A stretch of 64,000 nucleotides of DNA from positions 1,116,001-1,180,000 of the forward strand of contig NZ_BMVE01000001.1 in NCBI RefSeq assembly GCF_014650555.1, in the 5' to 3' direction. How positions within the stretch are numbered: the stretch's first letter is position 1; each line of letters opens with the position of its first letter. A model generated the notes under the pieces. It searched no databases, was not told the origin of the DNA, and worked only from the letters and a program-made list of their open reading frames with translations. The position numbers and the translations under genes were made by a program. The stretch is from Streptomyces goshikiensis. GTDB lineage: Bacteria; Actinomycetota; Actinomycetes; Streptomycetales; Streptomycetaceae. Shown here piece by piece: positions 34,552-42,997 of this stretch.

Positions 34552-34887
34552 ATGCTCATCGCCCGCTCCGCCGCCCTGTTCGCCCTCGCCGCCCTCCTCG
34601 AAATCGGCGGCGCCTGGCTCGTCTGGCAAGGCGTCCGTGAACACAAGGGCTGGGCCTGGATCGGCGCCGGCGTCATCGCCCTCGGCCTCTACGGCTTCGT
34701 CGCCACCCTCCAGCCCCAAGGCGACTTCGCCCGCGTCCTGGCCGCCTACGGCGGAGTCTTCGTCGCCGGCTCCCTCGTCTGGGGCGCCGTCGCCGACGGC
34801 TACCGCCCCGACCGCTGGGACATCACCGGCGCCCTCGTCTGCCTGGCCGGCATGGCCCTGATCATGTACGCCCCGCGCGGCAGCTGA
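34552..34887 (+). CDS. YnfA/UPF0060 family membrane protein
   Basis: A 111-residue protein with four helices and the family signatures [18 protein letters not shown] in part, YGFVATLQP and [14 protein letters not shown]. It resembles small multidrug-resistance-type transporters but its cargo is unknown. Length and topology match the UPF0060 family. It is a single gene with the next gene 54 nt downstream. Confidence 0.94.
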   Translation: MLIARSAALFALAALLEIGGAWLVWQGVREHKGWAWIGAGVIALGLYGFVATLQPQGDFARVLAAYGGVFVAGSLVWGAVADGYRPDRWDITGALVCLAGMALIMYAPRGS

Positions 34888-34941
34888 CCCCCGCCTATGC
34901 TGGCGAGCAATCGCCCGTACGCACGACCGAGGAGCCCGCAC

Positions 34942-35706
34942 ATGAGCACGGCCGCCACCCGAACCGCCGTAGTCACCGGCGCGAGCAGCGGAATCGGCGC
35001 GGCCACCGCCCGGCAGCTCGCCGAGGCCGGCTACCACGTCGTCCTCACCGCCCGCCGCAAGGAGCGCATCGAGGCCCTCGCCGCCGAGCTGACCGCCGCC
35101 GGCCGCGCCGCCACGCCGTATGCCCTCGACGTCACCGACCGCGCCGCCGTCGACACCTTCGCCGCCTCCCTGGACCGCTGCGACGTGCTCGTCAACAACG
35201 CCGGCGGCGCCATCGGCGCCGAACCCGTCGCCACCGGCGACCCCGCCGACTGGCGCACGATGTACGAGGTCAACGTCATCGGCACCCTCCACGTCACCCA
35301 GGCCCTCCTCCCCGCCCTCACCGCCTCCGGCGACGGCACCGTGGTCGTCCTCTCCTCCACCGCCGGCCACTCCACGTACGAGGGCGGCGCCGGCTACGTC
35401 GCCGCCAAGAACGGCGCCCGCGTCCTCGCCGAAACCCTCCGCCTGGAGATCGTCGGCCAGCCCGTCCGCGTCATCGAGATCGCCCCGGGCATGGTCAAGA
35501 CCGAGGAATTCGCGAAGACCCGCTTCCGCGGCGACGCGGAGAAGGCGGAGAAGGTCTACGCGGGCGTCGCCGCCCCCCTCTCCGCCGACGACGTGGCCGA
35601 CACCATCACCTGGGCCGTCACCCGCCCCAGCCACGTCAACATCGACCTCCTGGTGGTCCGCCCCCGCGCCCAGGCCTCGAACACGAAGGTCCACCGCGAG
35701 CTGTAG
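34942..35706 (+). CDS. Short-chain dehydrogenase/reductase
   Basis: A 254-residue NAD(P)-dependent oxidoreductase. The cofactor loop is TGASSGIGAATA, NNAGG follows strand 4, the catalytic Ser is in VLSSTAGHS and the Tyr/Lys pair in GYVAAKNG. It is closest to the YdfG/serine-dehydrogenase-like group acting on 3-hydroxy acids or similar; the substrate is not known. GAGGAG upstream supports ATG 34942. Confidence 0.93.
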   Translation: MSTAATRTAVVTGASSGIGAATARQLAEAGYHVVLTARRKERIEALAAELTAAGRAATPYALDVTDRAAVDTFAASLDRCDVLVNNAGGAIGAEPVATGDPADWRTMYEVNVIGTLHVTQALLPALTASGDGTVVVLSSTAGHSTYEGGAGYVAAKNGARVLAETLRLEIVGQPVRVIEIAPGMVKTEEFAKTRFRGDAEKAEKVYAGVAAPLSADDVADTITWAVTRPSHVNIDLLVVRPRAQASNTKVHREL

Positions 35707-35756
35707 CCGTTGAGCGGCACCCGTAGCCTGCTCCCATCTAGGGGAGGGGAGCCGAC

Positions 35757-36044
35757 ATGGCCCAGTGGGTGATCACCGCGGAGAACCACGACTCCGAGCT
35801 GCACGCGTTCCAGACGGTGAAGAAGTTCGAGGGCACCCGTGAGGAGGCGCAGGCGCAGCTGCGGGCCGTTGCCGAGTCCGGGCACGTGGCCGGGGTGCCG
35901 TACTCGCCCAAGCGCCGCATGGTGTTCCGGTACGGCGGCGAGGACGCGTACTACGTCCGCGTCTACGGCAAGCTCTCCCGCACGCGCGTCGTCTTCCGGC
36001 TGGCCGAGCTGGTCTTCGACACCGACTGGACCGACAAGAACTGA
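35757..36044 (+). CDS. Small conserved protein of unknown function
   Basis: A 95-residue soluble protein with alternating strands and one helix (TREEAQAQLRAVAESG), many aromatic residues (YYVRVYG, FDTDW) and an even charge. No family is recognised. A GGAGGGGAG ribosome site precedes the ATG at 35757. It ends at a strong bidirectional terminator shared with rtcB. Confidence 0.8.
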   Translation: MAQWVITAENHDSELHAFQTVKKFEGTREEAQAQLRAVAESGHVAGVPYSPKRRMVFRYGGEDAYYVRVYGKLSRTRVVFRLAELVFDTDWTDKN

Positions 36045-36053
36045 AGCGTGACG

Positions 36054-36094
36054 CGGAAGGGCCCGGACCGGTGAGATCGGTCCGGGCCCTTCCG
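36054..36094. terminator. Bidirectional terminator between convergent genes
   Basis: A 17-bp perfect stem (CGGAAGGGCCCGGACCG at 36054-36070 against 36078-36094) with a 7-nt loop. It serves the small upstream gene and rtcB. Confidence 0.88.
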
Positions 36095-36101
36095 CTGTCC
36101 G

Positions 36102-37295
36102 TCAGCCCTTGATGCAGATGACCTGCTTGAGCTTCGCCACGACCTCGACCAGGTCGGTCTGCTGGTCGATGACCTGCTCGATCGACTTGTACGCGCCCGG
36201 GATCTCGTCCACGACGCCCGTGTCCTTGCGGCACTCCACGCCCTTGGTCTGCTCCGCGAGGTCCCGCGCCGAGAACCGCTTCTTCGCCGCCGTACGGCTC
36301 ATCTTGCGTCCCGCGCCGTGCGAGGCCGAGTTGAAGGACTTGTCGTTCCCGAGGCCCTTCACGATGTACGAGCCCGTCCCCATCGAGCCCGGGATGATCC
36401 CGTAGTCACCGCTGCCGGCGCGGATCGCGCCCTTCCGCGTGACCAGCAGGTCCATGCCGTCGTACCGCTCCTCCGCCACGTAGTTGTGGTGGCAGCTGAT
36501 CTCCTCGCCGAAGGAGACCTTGGCCTTGCGGAACTCCTTGCGGATGACCTCCTTCGACAGGCTCATCATCGCGGCGCGGTTGTACTTGGCGTACTCCTGC
36601 GCCCAGAAGAGGTCGTTCCGGTAGGCCTGCATCTCCGGGGTCTTCGCGAGGAACACCGCGAGGTCGCGGTCGACCAGTCCCTGGTTGTGCGAGAGCCCCC
36701 GGGCGATGCCGATGTGGTGCTCGGCGAGTTCGTTGCCGATGTTCCGGGAACCGGAGTGGAGCATGATCCACACCGCATTTGTTGAGTCGAGGCACAATTC
36801 CCAGAAATGGTTGCCGGATCCAAGGGTTCCGGTTTGTTTTAGCGCCCTCTCGCGCCGGAACTTCACCTCGTCCGCCAGGTAGTCGAACCGCTCCCACAGC
36901 CCCCCGTACCCCTCCACCGGGAACCCGTACAGCCGCTCCCGGTCCACCGGGTCGCGGTGCATGCCCGCGCCCACCGGGATCGCGCGCTCGATCTTCGAGC
37001 GCAGCGCCGACAGGTCGCCGGGCAGGTCGTTCGCCGTCAGGGAGGTCTTCACCGCCGACATGCCGCAGCCGATGTCCACGCCCACCGCCGCCGGGCAGAC
37101 CGCGTCCTTCATGGCGATCACCGAGCCGACCGTGGCGCCCTTGCCGTAGTGGACGTCCGGCATGACCGCCAGGCCCTTGATCCACGGGAGGGTCGCGACG
37201 TTGTGGAGCTGCTGCATCGCGCCGGCCTCGACCGACGCCGGATCCGTCCACATCCGGATCGGGACTTTAGCCCCGGGCACCTCTACATACGACAT
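36102..37295 (-). CDS. rtcB: RtcB family 3'-phosphate/5'-hydroxyl RNA ligase
   Basis: A 397-residue GTP/Mn-dependent RNA ligase that rejoins RNA broken with 2',3'-cyclic phosphate or 3'-phosphate ends. Metal ligands are visible: Cys77 in DIGCGM, His163 in GSGNHF and His180 in MLHSGSR, and the GMP-accepting His is in SHGAGRKMSR (about 328-337). The ATG at 37295 opens the fold with SYVEVPGAKVPIRMW. Residues about 152-174, which include His163, are encoded by a patch of rare codons unlike the rest of the gene. The upstream 100 bp are also AT-rich for this genome. Confidence 0.95.
   Translation of the reverse strand: MSYVEVPGAKVPIRMWTDPASVEAGAMQQLHNVATLPWIKGLAVMPDVHYGKGATVGSVIAMKDAVCPAAVGVDIGCGMSAVKTSLTANDLPGDLSALRSKIERAIPVGAGMHRDPVDRERLYGFPVEGYGGLWERFDYLADEVKFRRERALKQTGTLGSGNHFWELCLDSTNAVWIMLHSGSRNIGNELAEHHIGIARGLSHNQGLVDRDLAVFLAKTPEMQAYRNDLFWAQEYAKYNRAAMMSLSKEVIRKEFRKAKVSFGEEISCHHNYVAEERYDGMDLLVTRKGAIRAGSGDYGIIPGSMGTGSYIVKGLGNDKSFNSASHGAGRKMSRTAAKKRFSARDLAEQTKGVECRKDTGVVDEIPGAYKSIEQVIDQQTDLVEVVAKLKQVICIKG
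36775..36842 (-). other. Rare-codon, low-GC patch inside rtcB
   Basis: Across 68 bp the GC content falls to about half, while flanking DNA is above 70%. The codons here include CTA, AAA, CAA, GGA, CTT, TTG, TCA, ACA and AAT, all rare in Streptomyces, within about 23 consecutive codons. The reading frame and the catalytic GNHF are intact, with FWEL where FIEV is more usual. Confidence 0.75.
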
Positions 37296-37487
37296 AACCG
37301 CCCCAATACCCCGTTAGTCAAAGAAAAGTCTCAATACGCAAAAGCCTCGCTCATGGCCCCAAAACAGACAGCGGACCGGCGCCGGCACCAGCGTGTGCGA
37401 TAGACATTGTGTCCAGCCGCGCCTCAGCCGCGGCAACGCATTTTCCTGACCGGCGGCCGGCCGGCCGGTCGAAGGGAGCCAGAGGAC

Positions 37488-38354
37488 GTGCAGCGCAAGG
37501 CAGCCAGAGCGGCCACAGCAGTACGACGGGTCCTGCCCGGCATAGCGATGCTCACCGCGCTCGCGACCGCCGGTCTCACCGGGTGTACGAGCAGCGGCGG
37601 CGACCGGACCGTGAGCGACGCGAAGGCCGGCGGAAGTCCCGCCCCCGCGCCCGCGGGGAAGTACCGCAGCCTGCCCTCCCCCTGCAAGGCCCCCGAAATC
37701 AAGCGCCTCAAGGCGATGCTGCCGACCCCGGACTCCCTCACCGAGGAGCAGCGCGAGAAGCTCTACGCCGGCGCCGCGGACACCTCCTACGACGGCGACC
37801 GGCACGTCGGTTGCCGCTGGGCCGCCGGAACGCCCTCCGAAACCCGGCTGCTGTACGTCGGCTTCGAGCGCGTGGTCTCCTACGACCGCGCCACCGCCAG
37901 TGACGACGACCGGGCGCGGCAGGTGTACGTGCGTCAGCTGACGGACGCGAAGCTGCCCTTCCCCGGGCCCACCACCAGCCCGAGCCCCAGTGCCAGTGCC
38001 AGCACCAGTGCCGGTCCCGGCCCCTCGGCCAGCGCGAGTGCGGGTGCGAGCGCGGGTACGAGTACGAGCCCCGCTCCGAGCGGGAGCCCGAGCGGCTCCC
38101 CCGCCCCCGTGCTCGGGTCCCGGGTCCTGGAGGACCTCGGTGACGAGGCCTTCCTCGACGACAAGCTGGGCGCGGCCGGTGCGAGCGCCGCGCAGGCGCG
38201 CAGCGTGCGGATCGTGTTCCGTGCCTCGAATGTCATCGTCACGGTCGAGTACAGCGTGCAGCCGTCGGCGGCCGGGACGGTCCCGCCGAGTACGGAAACC
38301 CAGGACGCGGCGCGGGAGTTGGCGGAGGCGCTGTCCGAGCGGTTCGGCGGCTGA
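37488..38354 (+). CDS. DUF3558-like secreted lipoprotein
   Basis: A 288-residue surface lipoprotein. The signal peptide ends in the lipobox AGLTGC (Cys34 region), followed by a folded half with paired Cys (SPCKAPEIKRL, VGCRW) as in DUF3558, a low-complexity Ser/Ala/Gly/Pro tether (about 165-210) and a C-terminal domain (GSRVLEDLGDEAF onward). AAGGGAG 9 nt upstream fixes the GTG at 37488. A related lipoprotein follows at 38500, suggesting duplication. Confidence 0.82.
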   Translation: MQRKAARAATAVRRVLPGIAMLTALATAGLTGCTSSGGDRTVSDAKAGGSPAPAPAGKYRSLPSPCKAPEIKRLKAMLPTPDSLTEEQREKLYAGAADTSYDGDRHVGCRWAAGTPSETRLLYVGFERVVSYDRATASDDDRARQVYVRQLTDAKLPFPGPTTSPSPSASASTSAGPGPSASASAGASAGTSTSPAPSGSPSGSPAPVLGSRVLEDLGDEAFLDDKLGAAGASAAQARSVRIVFRASNVIVTVEYSVQPSAAGTVPPSTETQDAARELAEALSERFGG

Positions 38355-38499
38355 CGGGGGCCCGGGCGGCGTCGGCGTGACGGCGGGCACAGCAGGCCGG
38401 CGCGGCGTCGGGCTACCGTTGTCGGGGTCCCGCGCCCTGGAAACGTCCTCCGTACGCCCGTACGAAGACCCACGAAGACCCACAACGTCTGAAGGAACC

Positions 38500-39291
38500 A
38501 TGCACCGATCAGCCTCGCGCTTCACCCGCGTTCTCGCCTGCGCAGCCGTCCCGGTGATCCTCACCGTCGCCGGTTGCTCCTCCGATTCGGGCAAGGACTC
38601 GGGTTCGGGTTCGGACAACGGCAAGAAGTCCGGTTCGTCCTCGTCGTCGTCCTCTTCCAAGCCCAAGCCGAAGGCGTCGGCCGAGCTGGAGAAGGTGGCG
38701 TACGCCACGCTGCCCGATCCCTGCAAGGCCATGTCGGAGAAGAGCATCGACTCGCTCGTTCCGCAGGCGAAGGACAAGAGCGGTGCGGCGACGAAGTCGA
38801 ACGACTTGTCCAGCCGGGCCAGCTGCTCCTGGAACGGCCTCGACGTCGATGGCCTGAAGGGCTCGAAGTACCGCTGGCTCGCGGTGTCGCTGGTCCGTTA
38901 CGAGTCGCACGCGTCGCTGGGCAGCGGCAACAAGCGCGCCGAGGAGCAGTACAAGAAGCAGGTCGAGTCGGCGAAGGCCACGCAGGACGCCACCGATGTG
39001 AAGGTGGAGCCGGCGGGCAGCATCGGCGACGAGGGCACGTCGGTGGTGTACGGGGTGAAGAAGGACGTCCAGTTCTTCAACACGACGATCGTGGCGCGTA
39101 CGCAGAACGTCGTGGTCACGGTGGACTACAACGGTGCCTCTTACGAGGGCGCGGACGCTCCTGAGCAGGCGCAGCTGATGGAGAACGCCATCGCTGCCGC
39201 GAAGGAGACCGTCGCTTCGGTGGAGGCCGCCAACAAGGGCGAGGCCAAGCAGGAGTCCCCGAAGCCGGAGCAGTCGCCCTCCGGACAGTAG
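38500..39291 (+). CDS. DUF3558-like secreted lipoprotein, second copy
   Basis: A 263-residue lipoprotein related in layout to the gene before it: lipobox VAGC (Cys26), a Ser/Gly/Lys tether (27-60), then a domain beginning LPDPCKAMSEKSIDSLVP with a second Cys in ASCSWNG, the DUF3558 Cys pair. The C-terminus is a Lys/Glu/Pro tail. AAGGA precedes the ATG at 38500. DUF3558 proteins are probably cell-envelope ligand binders; no ligand is known. Confidence 0.83.
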   Translation: MHRSASRFTRVLACAAVPVILTVAGCSSDSGKDSGSGSDNGKKSGSSSSSSSSKPKPKASAELEKVAYATLPDPCKAMSEKSIDSLVPQAKDKSGAATKSNDLSSRASCSWNGLDVDGLKGSKYRWLAVSLVRYESHASLGSGNKRAEEQYKKQVESAKATQDATDVKVEPAGSIGDEGTSVVYGVKKDVQFFNTTIVARTQNVVVTVDYNGASYEGADAPEQAQLMENAIAAAKETVASVEAANKGEAKQESPKPEQSPSGQ

Positions 39292-39338
39292 GCCGTACGC
39301 TGTGCCTGCCGTAGCTCATTAAGGGGAGGGGATCGCGG

Positions 39339-41039
39339 GTGGCCGCGATGCAGCTGACTCGTACGCACCGAATACTCATCGGTGTGGTGGTCGCCGGGGC
39401 CGTGGTCATCGCGGGGATCGGTTTCGCGGGATCGTACGCCGCGGTGCGCGCGTTGGCGTTGCAGAAGGGCTTCGGCAGCTTCTCGCTGGTGTTCCCGATA
39501 GGCATCGACATGGGCATCTGTGTCCTGTTGGCGCTGGATCTGCTGCTGACCTGGATCCGGATCCCGTTCCCGCTGCTGCGGCAGACGGCGTGGCTGCTGA
39601 CGGCGGCGACGATCGCGTTCAACGGCGCGGCGGCCTGGCCGGACCCGCTGGGCGTGGGCATGCACGCGGTGATCCCGATCTTGTTCGTGGTCACGGTGGA
39701 GGCGGCGCGGCACGCGGTGGGGCGGATCGCGGACATCACCGCGGACCGGCACATGGAGGGCGTCCGCATCACGCGGTGGCTGCTCTCGCCGTTGCCGACG
39801 TTCAAGTTGTGGCGGCGGATGAAGCTGTGGGAGCTGCGCTCCTATGAGCAGGCGGTCGGTATGGAGCAGGACCGGCTGATCTACCAGGCGCGTCTCCAGG
39901 CGCGGTACGGGCGGGCGTGGCGCCGCAAGGCCCCGGTCGAGGCGTTGATGCCGTTGCGGCTGGCCCGGATCGGTGTGCCGTTGTCGCAGACGGCGCCGGA
40001 AGGCCTGGCGGCGGCGGGCATCGATCCCCTCCTGCTGCCTCCAGCCGCTGCCCTGGCCGGGCGTGACGAGGACGCGGACCAGCCCTCGGGCCTCCCCGCG
40101 GACCAGCCCGGCGCCCAGCCGGGCCAGCCCGACGGCCAGACCCAGCTCCTGGCCCAGCTCGCGCTGCTGGCCAGCGCCAAGGGCCAGCCCGATGCCCAGG
40201 GCCAAGCCCAGCTCGCGGAGCAGCTCGCGCTGCTGGCCGGTCGGGCCAACGGCCCGGCGCAGGAGCAGCTCCCCGGTCAGACGGCCGGCCAGGCCAACGG
40301 CCAGTTCCCGAGCCGGCTCCTGGGCCAGCCCGACGGCCCGGCGCAGGAGCAGCTCCCCGGTCAGACGGCCGGCCAGGCCAACGGCCAGTTCCCGAGCCGG
40401 CTTCTCGGCCAGCCCGACGGCCCGGCGCAGGAGCAGCTCCCCGGTCAGACGGCCGGCCAGGCCAACGGCCAGTTCCCGAGCCGGCTTCTCGGCCAGCCCG
40501 ACGGCCAGGCGCAGGAGCAGCTTCCCGGGCAGACGGCCGGCCAGGCCAACGGCCAGGCGCAGGGGCAGCTTGCCGAGCAGTTGGCCGGGCAGGCGGCCGG
40601 TCAGGCCGCGGCGGCGGCGTTCGCCGTGGATCCGACCGCCATGCCCGCGGCGCACAACAGCGCCTGGTTCGCCGGTCCGCTGGCGCCGCAGGCCTCGTAC
40701 GAGGGTGGTTACAACCCGCAGTACGTCGAGGGTCTGGAGCCGACGCCGGTGATGCCCCCGGCCGGGCCGGGTGAGGACCTTCCGCAGCAGGAGGCGGCGG
40801 ACGCCGAGGCCGAGGCCGAGGCCGGGTTCGACGACGTCAAGTTCGCGGAGGCGGCGTACGAGGTGTTCCGCGCGTACCTCGACGAGCACTCGGACTTCCC
40901 GACCCCGGAGCAGGTGGACATACACCTCGCGGACCGGCACGGGATCGAGCACCCGCGCAGCTCGTCGATGATCCGGAAGCTGATGCCGGGGCTGAAGATG
41001 CGCTACCAGCGCGAGCTGGAGAGCGAGCACATCGCCTGA
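39339..41039 (+). CDS. DUF2637 membrane protein with Gln/Gly repeat linker and C-terminal HTH-like domain
   Basis: A 566-residue protein in three parts. Residues 1-130 hold four helices and the DUF2637 (SpdB-like) signature around [20 protein letters not shown] basic cytoplasmic region (about 130-235) follows, then a long Gln/Gly/Pro linker (about 240-430) containing three perfect-length 84-bp repeats and a partial fourth. The C-terminal 65 residues ([16 protein letters not shown] to [12 protein letters not shown]) look like a winged-helix DNA-binding domain. AAGGGGAGGG 8 nt upstream fixes GTG 39339. DUF2637 proteins occur in plasmid spread and chromosomal loci; the role here is unknown. Confidence 0.86.
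   Translation: MAAMQLTRTHRILIGVVVAGAVVIAGIGFAGSYAAVRALALQKGFGSFSLVFPIGIDMGICVLLALDLLLTWIRIPFPLLRQTAWLLTAATIAFNGAAAWPDPLGVGMHAVIPILFVVTVEAARHAVGRIADITADRHMEGVRITRWLLSPLPTFKLWRRMKLWELRSYEQAVGMEQDRLIYQARLQARYGRAWRRKAPVEALMPLRLARIGVPLSQTAPEGLAAAGIDPLLLPPAAALAGRDEDADQPSGLPADQPGAQPGQPDGQTQLLAQLALLASAKGQPDAQGQAQLAEQLALLAGRANGPAQEQLPGQTAGQANGQFPSRLLGQPDGPAQEQLPGQTAGQANGQFPSRLLGQPDGPAQEQLPGQTAGQANGQFPSRLLGQPDGQAQEQLPGQTAGQANGQAQGQLAEQLAGQAAGQAAAAAFAVDPTAMPAAHNSAWFAGPLAPQASYEGGYNPQYVEGLEPTPVMPPAGPGEDLPQQEAADAEAEAEAGFDDVKFAEAAYEVFRAYLDEHSDFPTPEQVDIHLADRHGIEHPRSSSMIRKLMPGLKMRYQRELESEHIA
40251..40556 (+). repeat. 84-bp tandem repeat in the DUF2637 gene (3.6 copies)
   Basis: Copies at 40251-40334, 40335-40418 and 40419-40502 are nearly identical, and a 54-bp partial copy with a few changes follows at 40503-40556. 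Each unit encodes 28 residues starting [18 protein letters not shown]. The period is a multiple of three, so copy-number change keeps the frame. Confidence 0.95.
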
Positions 41040-41055
41040 CCGACTGGGCAGCGCA

Positions 41056-41089
41056 AAGGGCCCGCACCCCCCTCGGGGTGCGGGCCCTT
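41056..41089. terminator. Bidirectional terminator between DUF2637 gene and lysS
   Basis: AAGGGCCCGCACCCC (41056-41070) is perfectly inverted at 41075-41089 with a 4-nt loop, lying between the two convergent genes. Confidence 0.88.
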
Positions 41090-41101
41090 GTGCGTATCGG
41101 C

Positions 41102-42829
41102 TCAGGCGGCCAGCAGCTTGCGCACGCGGTCGGCGCCGACCGCGAGCAGCAGGGTGGGCAGCCGGGGTCCGGTCTCGCGGGTGACGAGCAGGCGGTACAG
41201 CAGGGCGAAGAACGTCCGCTGCGCGACCTTGAGCTCCGGCGTGGGCTTGGCGTCGGGCTCCAGCCCGGCCATCACCTTCGGGACGCCGTAGACGAGGGTG
41301 GTGAGCCCGTCGAGCGACCAGTGCGAGTCGAGCCCGTCGACGAGCAGCCGCAGCGATTCGCGGCCTTCGGCGTCGAGCGAGGACAGCAGCTCGGTGTCGG
41401 CGTCTTCGCGCACGAGGGTGCGCTGGTCGGCCGGGACCTGGGTGGTGATCCAGTTCTCGGCGCGGTCGAGCCTCGGCCGGACCTCGTCGAGCGAGGTCAG
41501 CGGGGTGGTCGGGTCCAGGTCGGACAGGATGCGCAGGGTCTGCTCGTCGTGCCCGGCGGTGATGTCGACGACGGACGCGAGGGTCCGGTACGGCATCGGG
41601 CGGGGGGTGCGGGGCAGCTCGCCGGCGGCGGTCCGCACGGCGCGGGTGTGCGCGGCGGCGTCGGCGGGGAGCACCGAGCCGTCGGTGACCTTGGACTCCA
41701 GCTTGTCCCACTCGTCGTAGAGCCGCTGGATCTCCTGGTCGAACGCGATCTTGAAGGACTGGTTCGGGCGGCGGCGGGCGTAGAGCCAGCGCAGCAGCTG
41801 CGGTTCCATGATCTTCAGCGCGTCGGCCGGGGTCGGGACGCCGCCCTTGGAGGAGGACATCTTGGCCATGCCGCTGATGCCGACGAACGCGTACATCGGG
41901 CCGATCGGCTGTTCGCCGCCGAAGATGTGCACGATCTGCCCGCCGACCTGGAAGGACGATCCGGGCGAGGAGTGGTCGACGCCGGAGGGCTCGAAGATGA
42001 CGCCCTCGAAGGCCCAGCGCATCGGCCAGTCGACCTTCCAGACCAGCTTGCCGCGGTTGAACTCGCTGAGCTTGACCGTCTCGGTGAACTGGTCCTCGGC
42101 GCAGACGTAGGTCAGCTCGGTCGTCTCGTCGTCGTACGAGGTGACGGTGGTGAAGTCCTTGCCGCAGGAGGCGCAGTAGGGCTTGTACGGGAAGTAGCCG
42201 CTCTCGGAGCTGCTGCCGTCGTCCTCGGCGGCGGCGCCGGAGCCTTCGGCGGCTTCCAGCTCGGCCTCGTCGACCTGCTTCTGCTGCGGCTTCTTGCCGC
42301 CCGGCTTCTGCTTGGTGCGGTACTGGTCGAGGATGGCGTCGATGTCGCCGCGGTGCTTCATCGCGAAGAGCACCTGCTCGCGGTACACGCCGCTGGTGTA
42401 CTGCTCGGTCTGGCTGATGGGGTCGTATTCGACGCCCAGCTCGGCGAGCGCCTCGACCATGGCGGCCTTGAAGTGCTCGGCCCAGTTCGGGTACGCGGAT
42501 CCGGCCGGTGCGGGCACGGCGGTCAGCGGCTTGCCGATGTGCTGCGCCCACGACTCGTCGATGCCGGGCACGCCCGCGGGCACCTTGCGGTAGCGGTCGT
42601 AGTCGTCCCACGAGATCAGGTGCCGGACCTCGATGCCGCGGCGGCGGATCTCGTCGGCGACCAGGTGCGGGGTCATGACCTCGCGGAGGTTGCCCAGGTG
42701 GATGGGGCCGGAGGGGGAGAGTCCGGACGCGACGACGACAGGTTTGCCGGGTGCTCGGCGCTCCGCCTCGGCGATGACCTCGTCCGCGAAACGGGAGACC
42801 CAGTCGGTCTCGGTGCTGCTCTGAGCCAC
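41102..42829 (-). CDS. lysS: Lysyl-tRNA synthetase, class I
   Basis: A 575-residue class I (archaeal-type) LysRS that charges tRNA-Lys. The HIGH-type motif is [13 protein letters not shown] (about 34-46) and the KMSKS-type motif [10 protein letters not shown] (about 290). A Zn-binding insertion has CASCGKD. The GTG at 42829 has AAGGAC 6 nt upstream; a reading from 42955 would add 42 unlikely residues. Class I LysRS is unusual in bacteria but normal in Streptomyces as I recall. It is divergent from argS. Confidence 0.95.
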   Translation of the reverse strand: MAQSSTETDWVSRFADEVIAEAERRAPGKPVVVASGLSPSGPIHLGNLREVMTPHLVADEIRRRGIEVRHLISWDDYDRYRKVPAGVPGIDESWAQHIGKPLTAVPAPAGSAYPNWAEHFKAAMVEALAELGVEYDPISQTEQYTSGVYREQVLFAMKHRGDIDAILDQYRTKQKPGGKKPQQKQVDEAELEAAEGSGAAAEDDGSSSESGYFPYKPYCASCGKDFTTVTSYDDETTELTYVCAEDQFTETVKLSEFNRGKLVWKVDWPMRWAFEGVIFEPSGVDHSSPGSSFQVGGQIVHIFGGEQPIGPMYAFVGISGMAKMSSSKGGVPTPADALKIMEPQLLRWLYARRRPNQSFKIAFDQEIQRLYDEWDKLESKVTDGSVLPADAAAHTRAVRTAAGELPRTPRPMPYRTLASVVDITAGHDEQTLRILSDLDPTTPLTSLDEVRPRLDRAENWITTQVPADQRTLVREDADTELLSSLDAEGRESLRLLVDGLDSHWSLDGLTTLVYGVPKVMAGLEPDAKPTPELKVAQRTFFALLYRLLVTRETGPRLPTLLLAVGADRVRKLLAA

Positions 42830-42997
42830 GACACGTCCTTCTATCTCGAATGCTGGCTTCAGCCATTCTCCCAGACGTCGTGGGGCGCTCCGCGGTTGTT
42901 TTATGCCGCGAACCGGATGGCGCCCGCGTGGGATACTCGGCACTTGTCGGAACAACCAATCGTGGTACCCATCCCTCCCTCACAGGAACGGCAGCTC

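Noticed and set aside
40251..40556. CRISPR-like regular repeats
   Set aside because: The 84-bp units are directly adjacent without spacers, and they are in frame within a coding sequence.
39141..42983. Very long open frame (over 1200 codons) on the strand opposite the DUF2637 gene and running through lysS
   Set aside because: Long antisense frames are expected at this GC content. The frame lacks recognisable domains and covers a verified synthetase gene in another phase.
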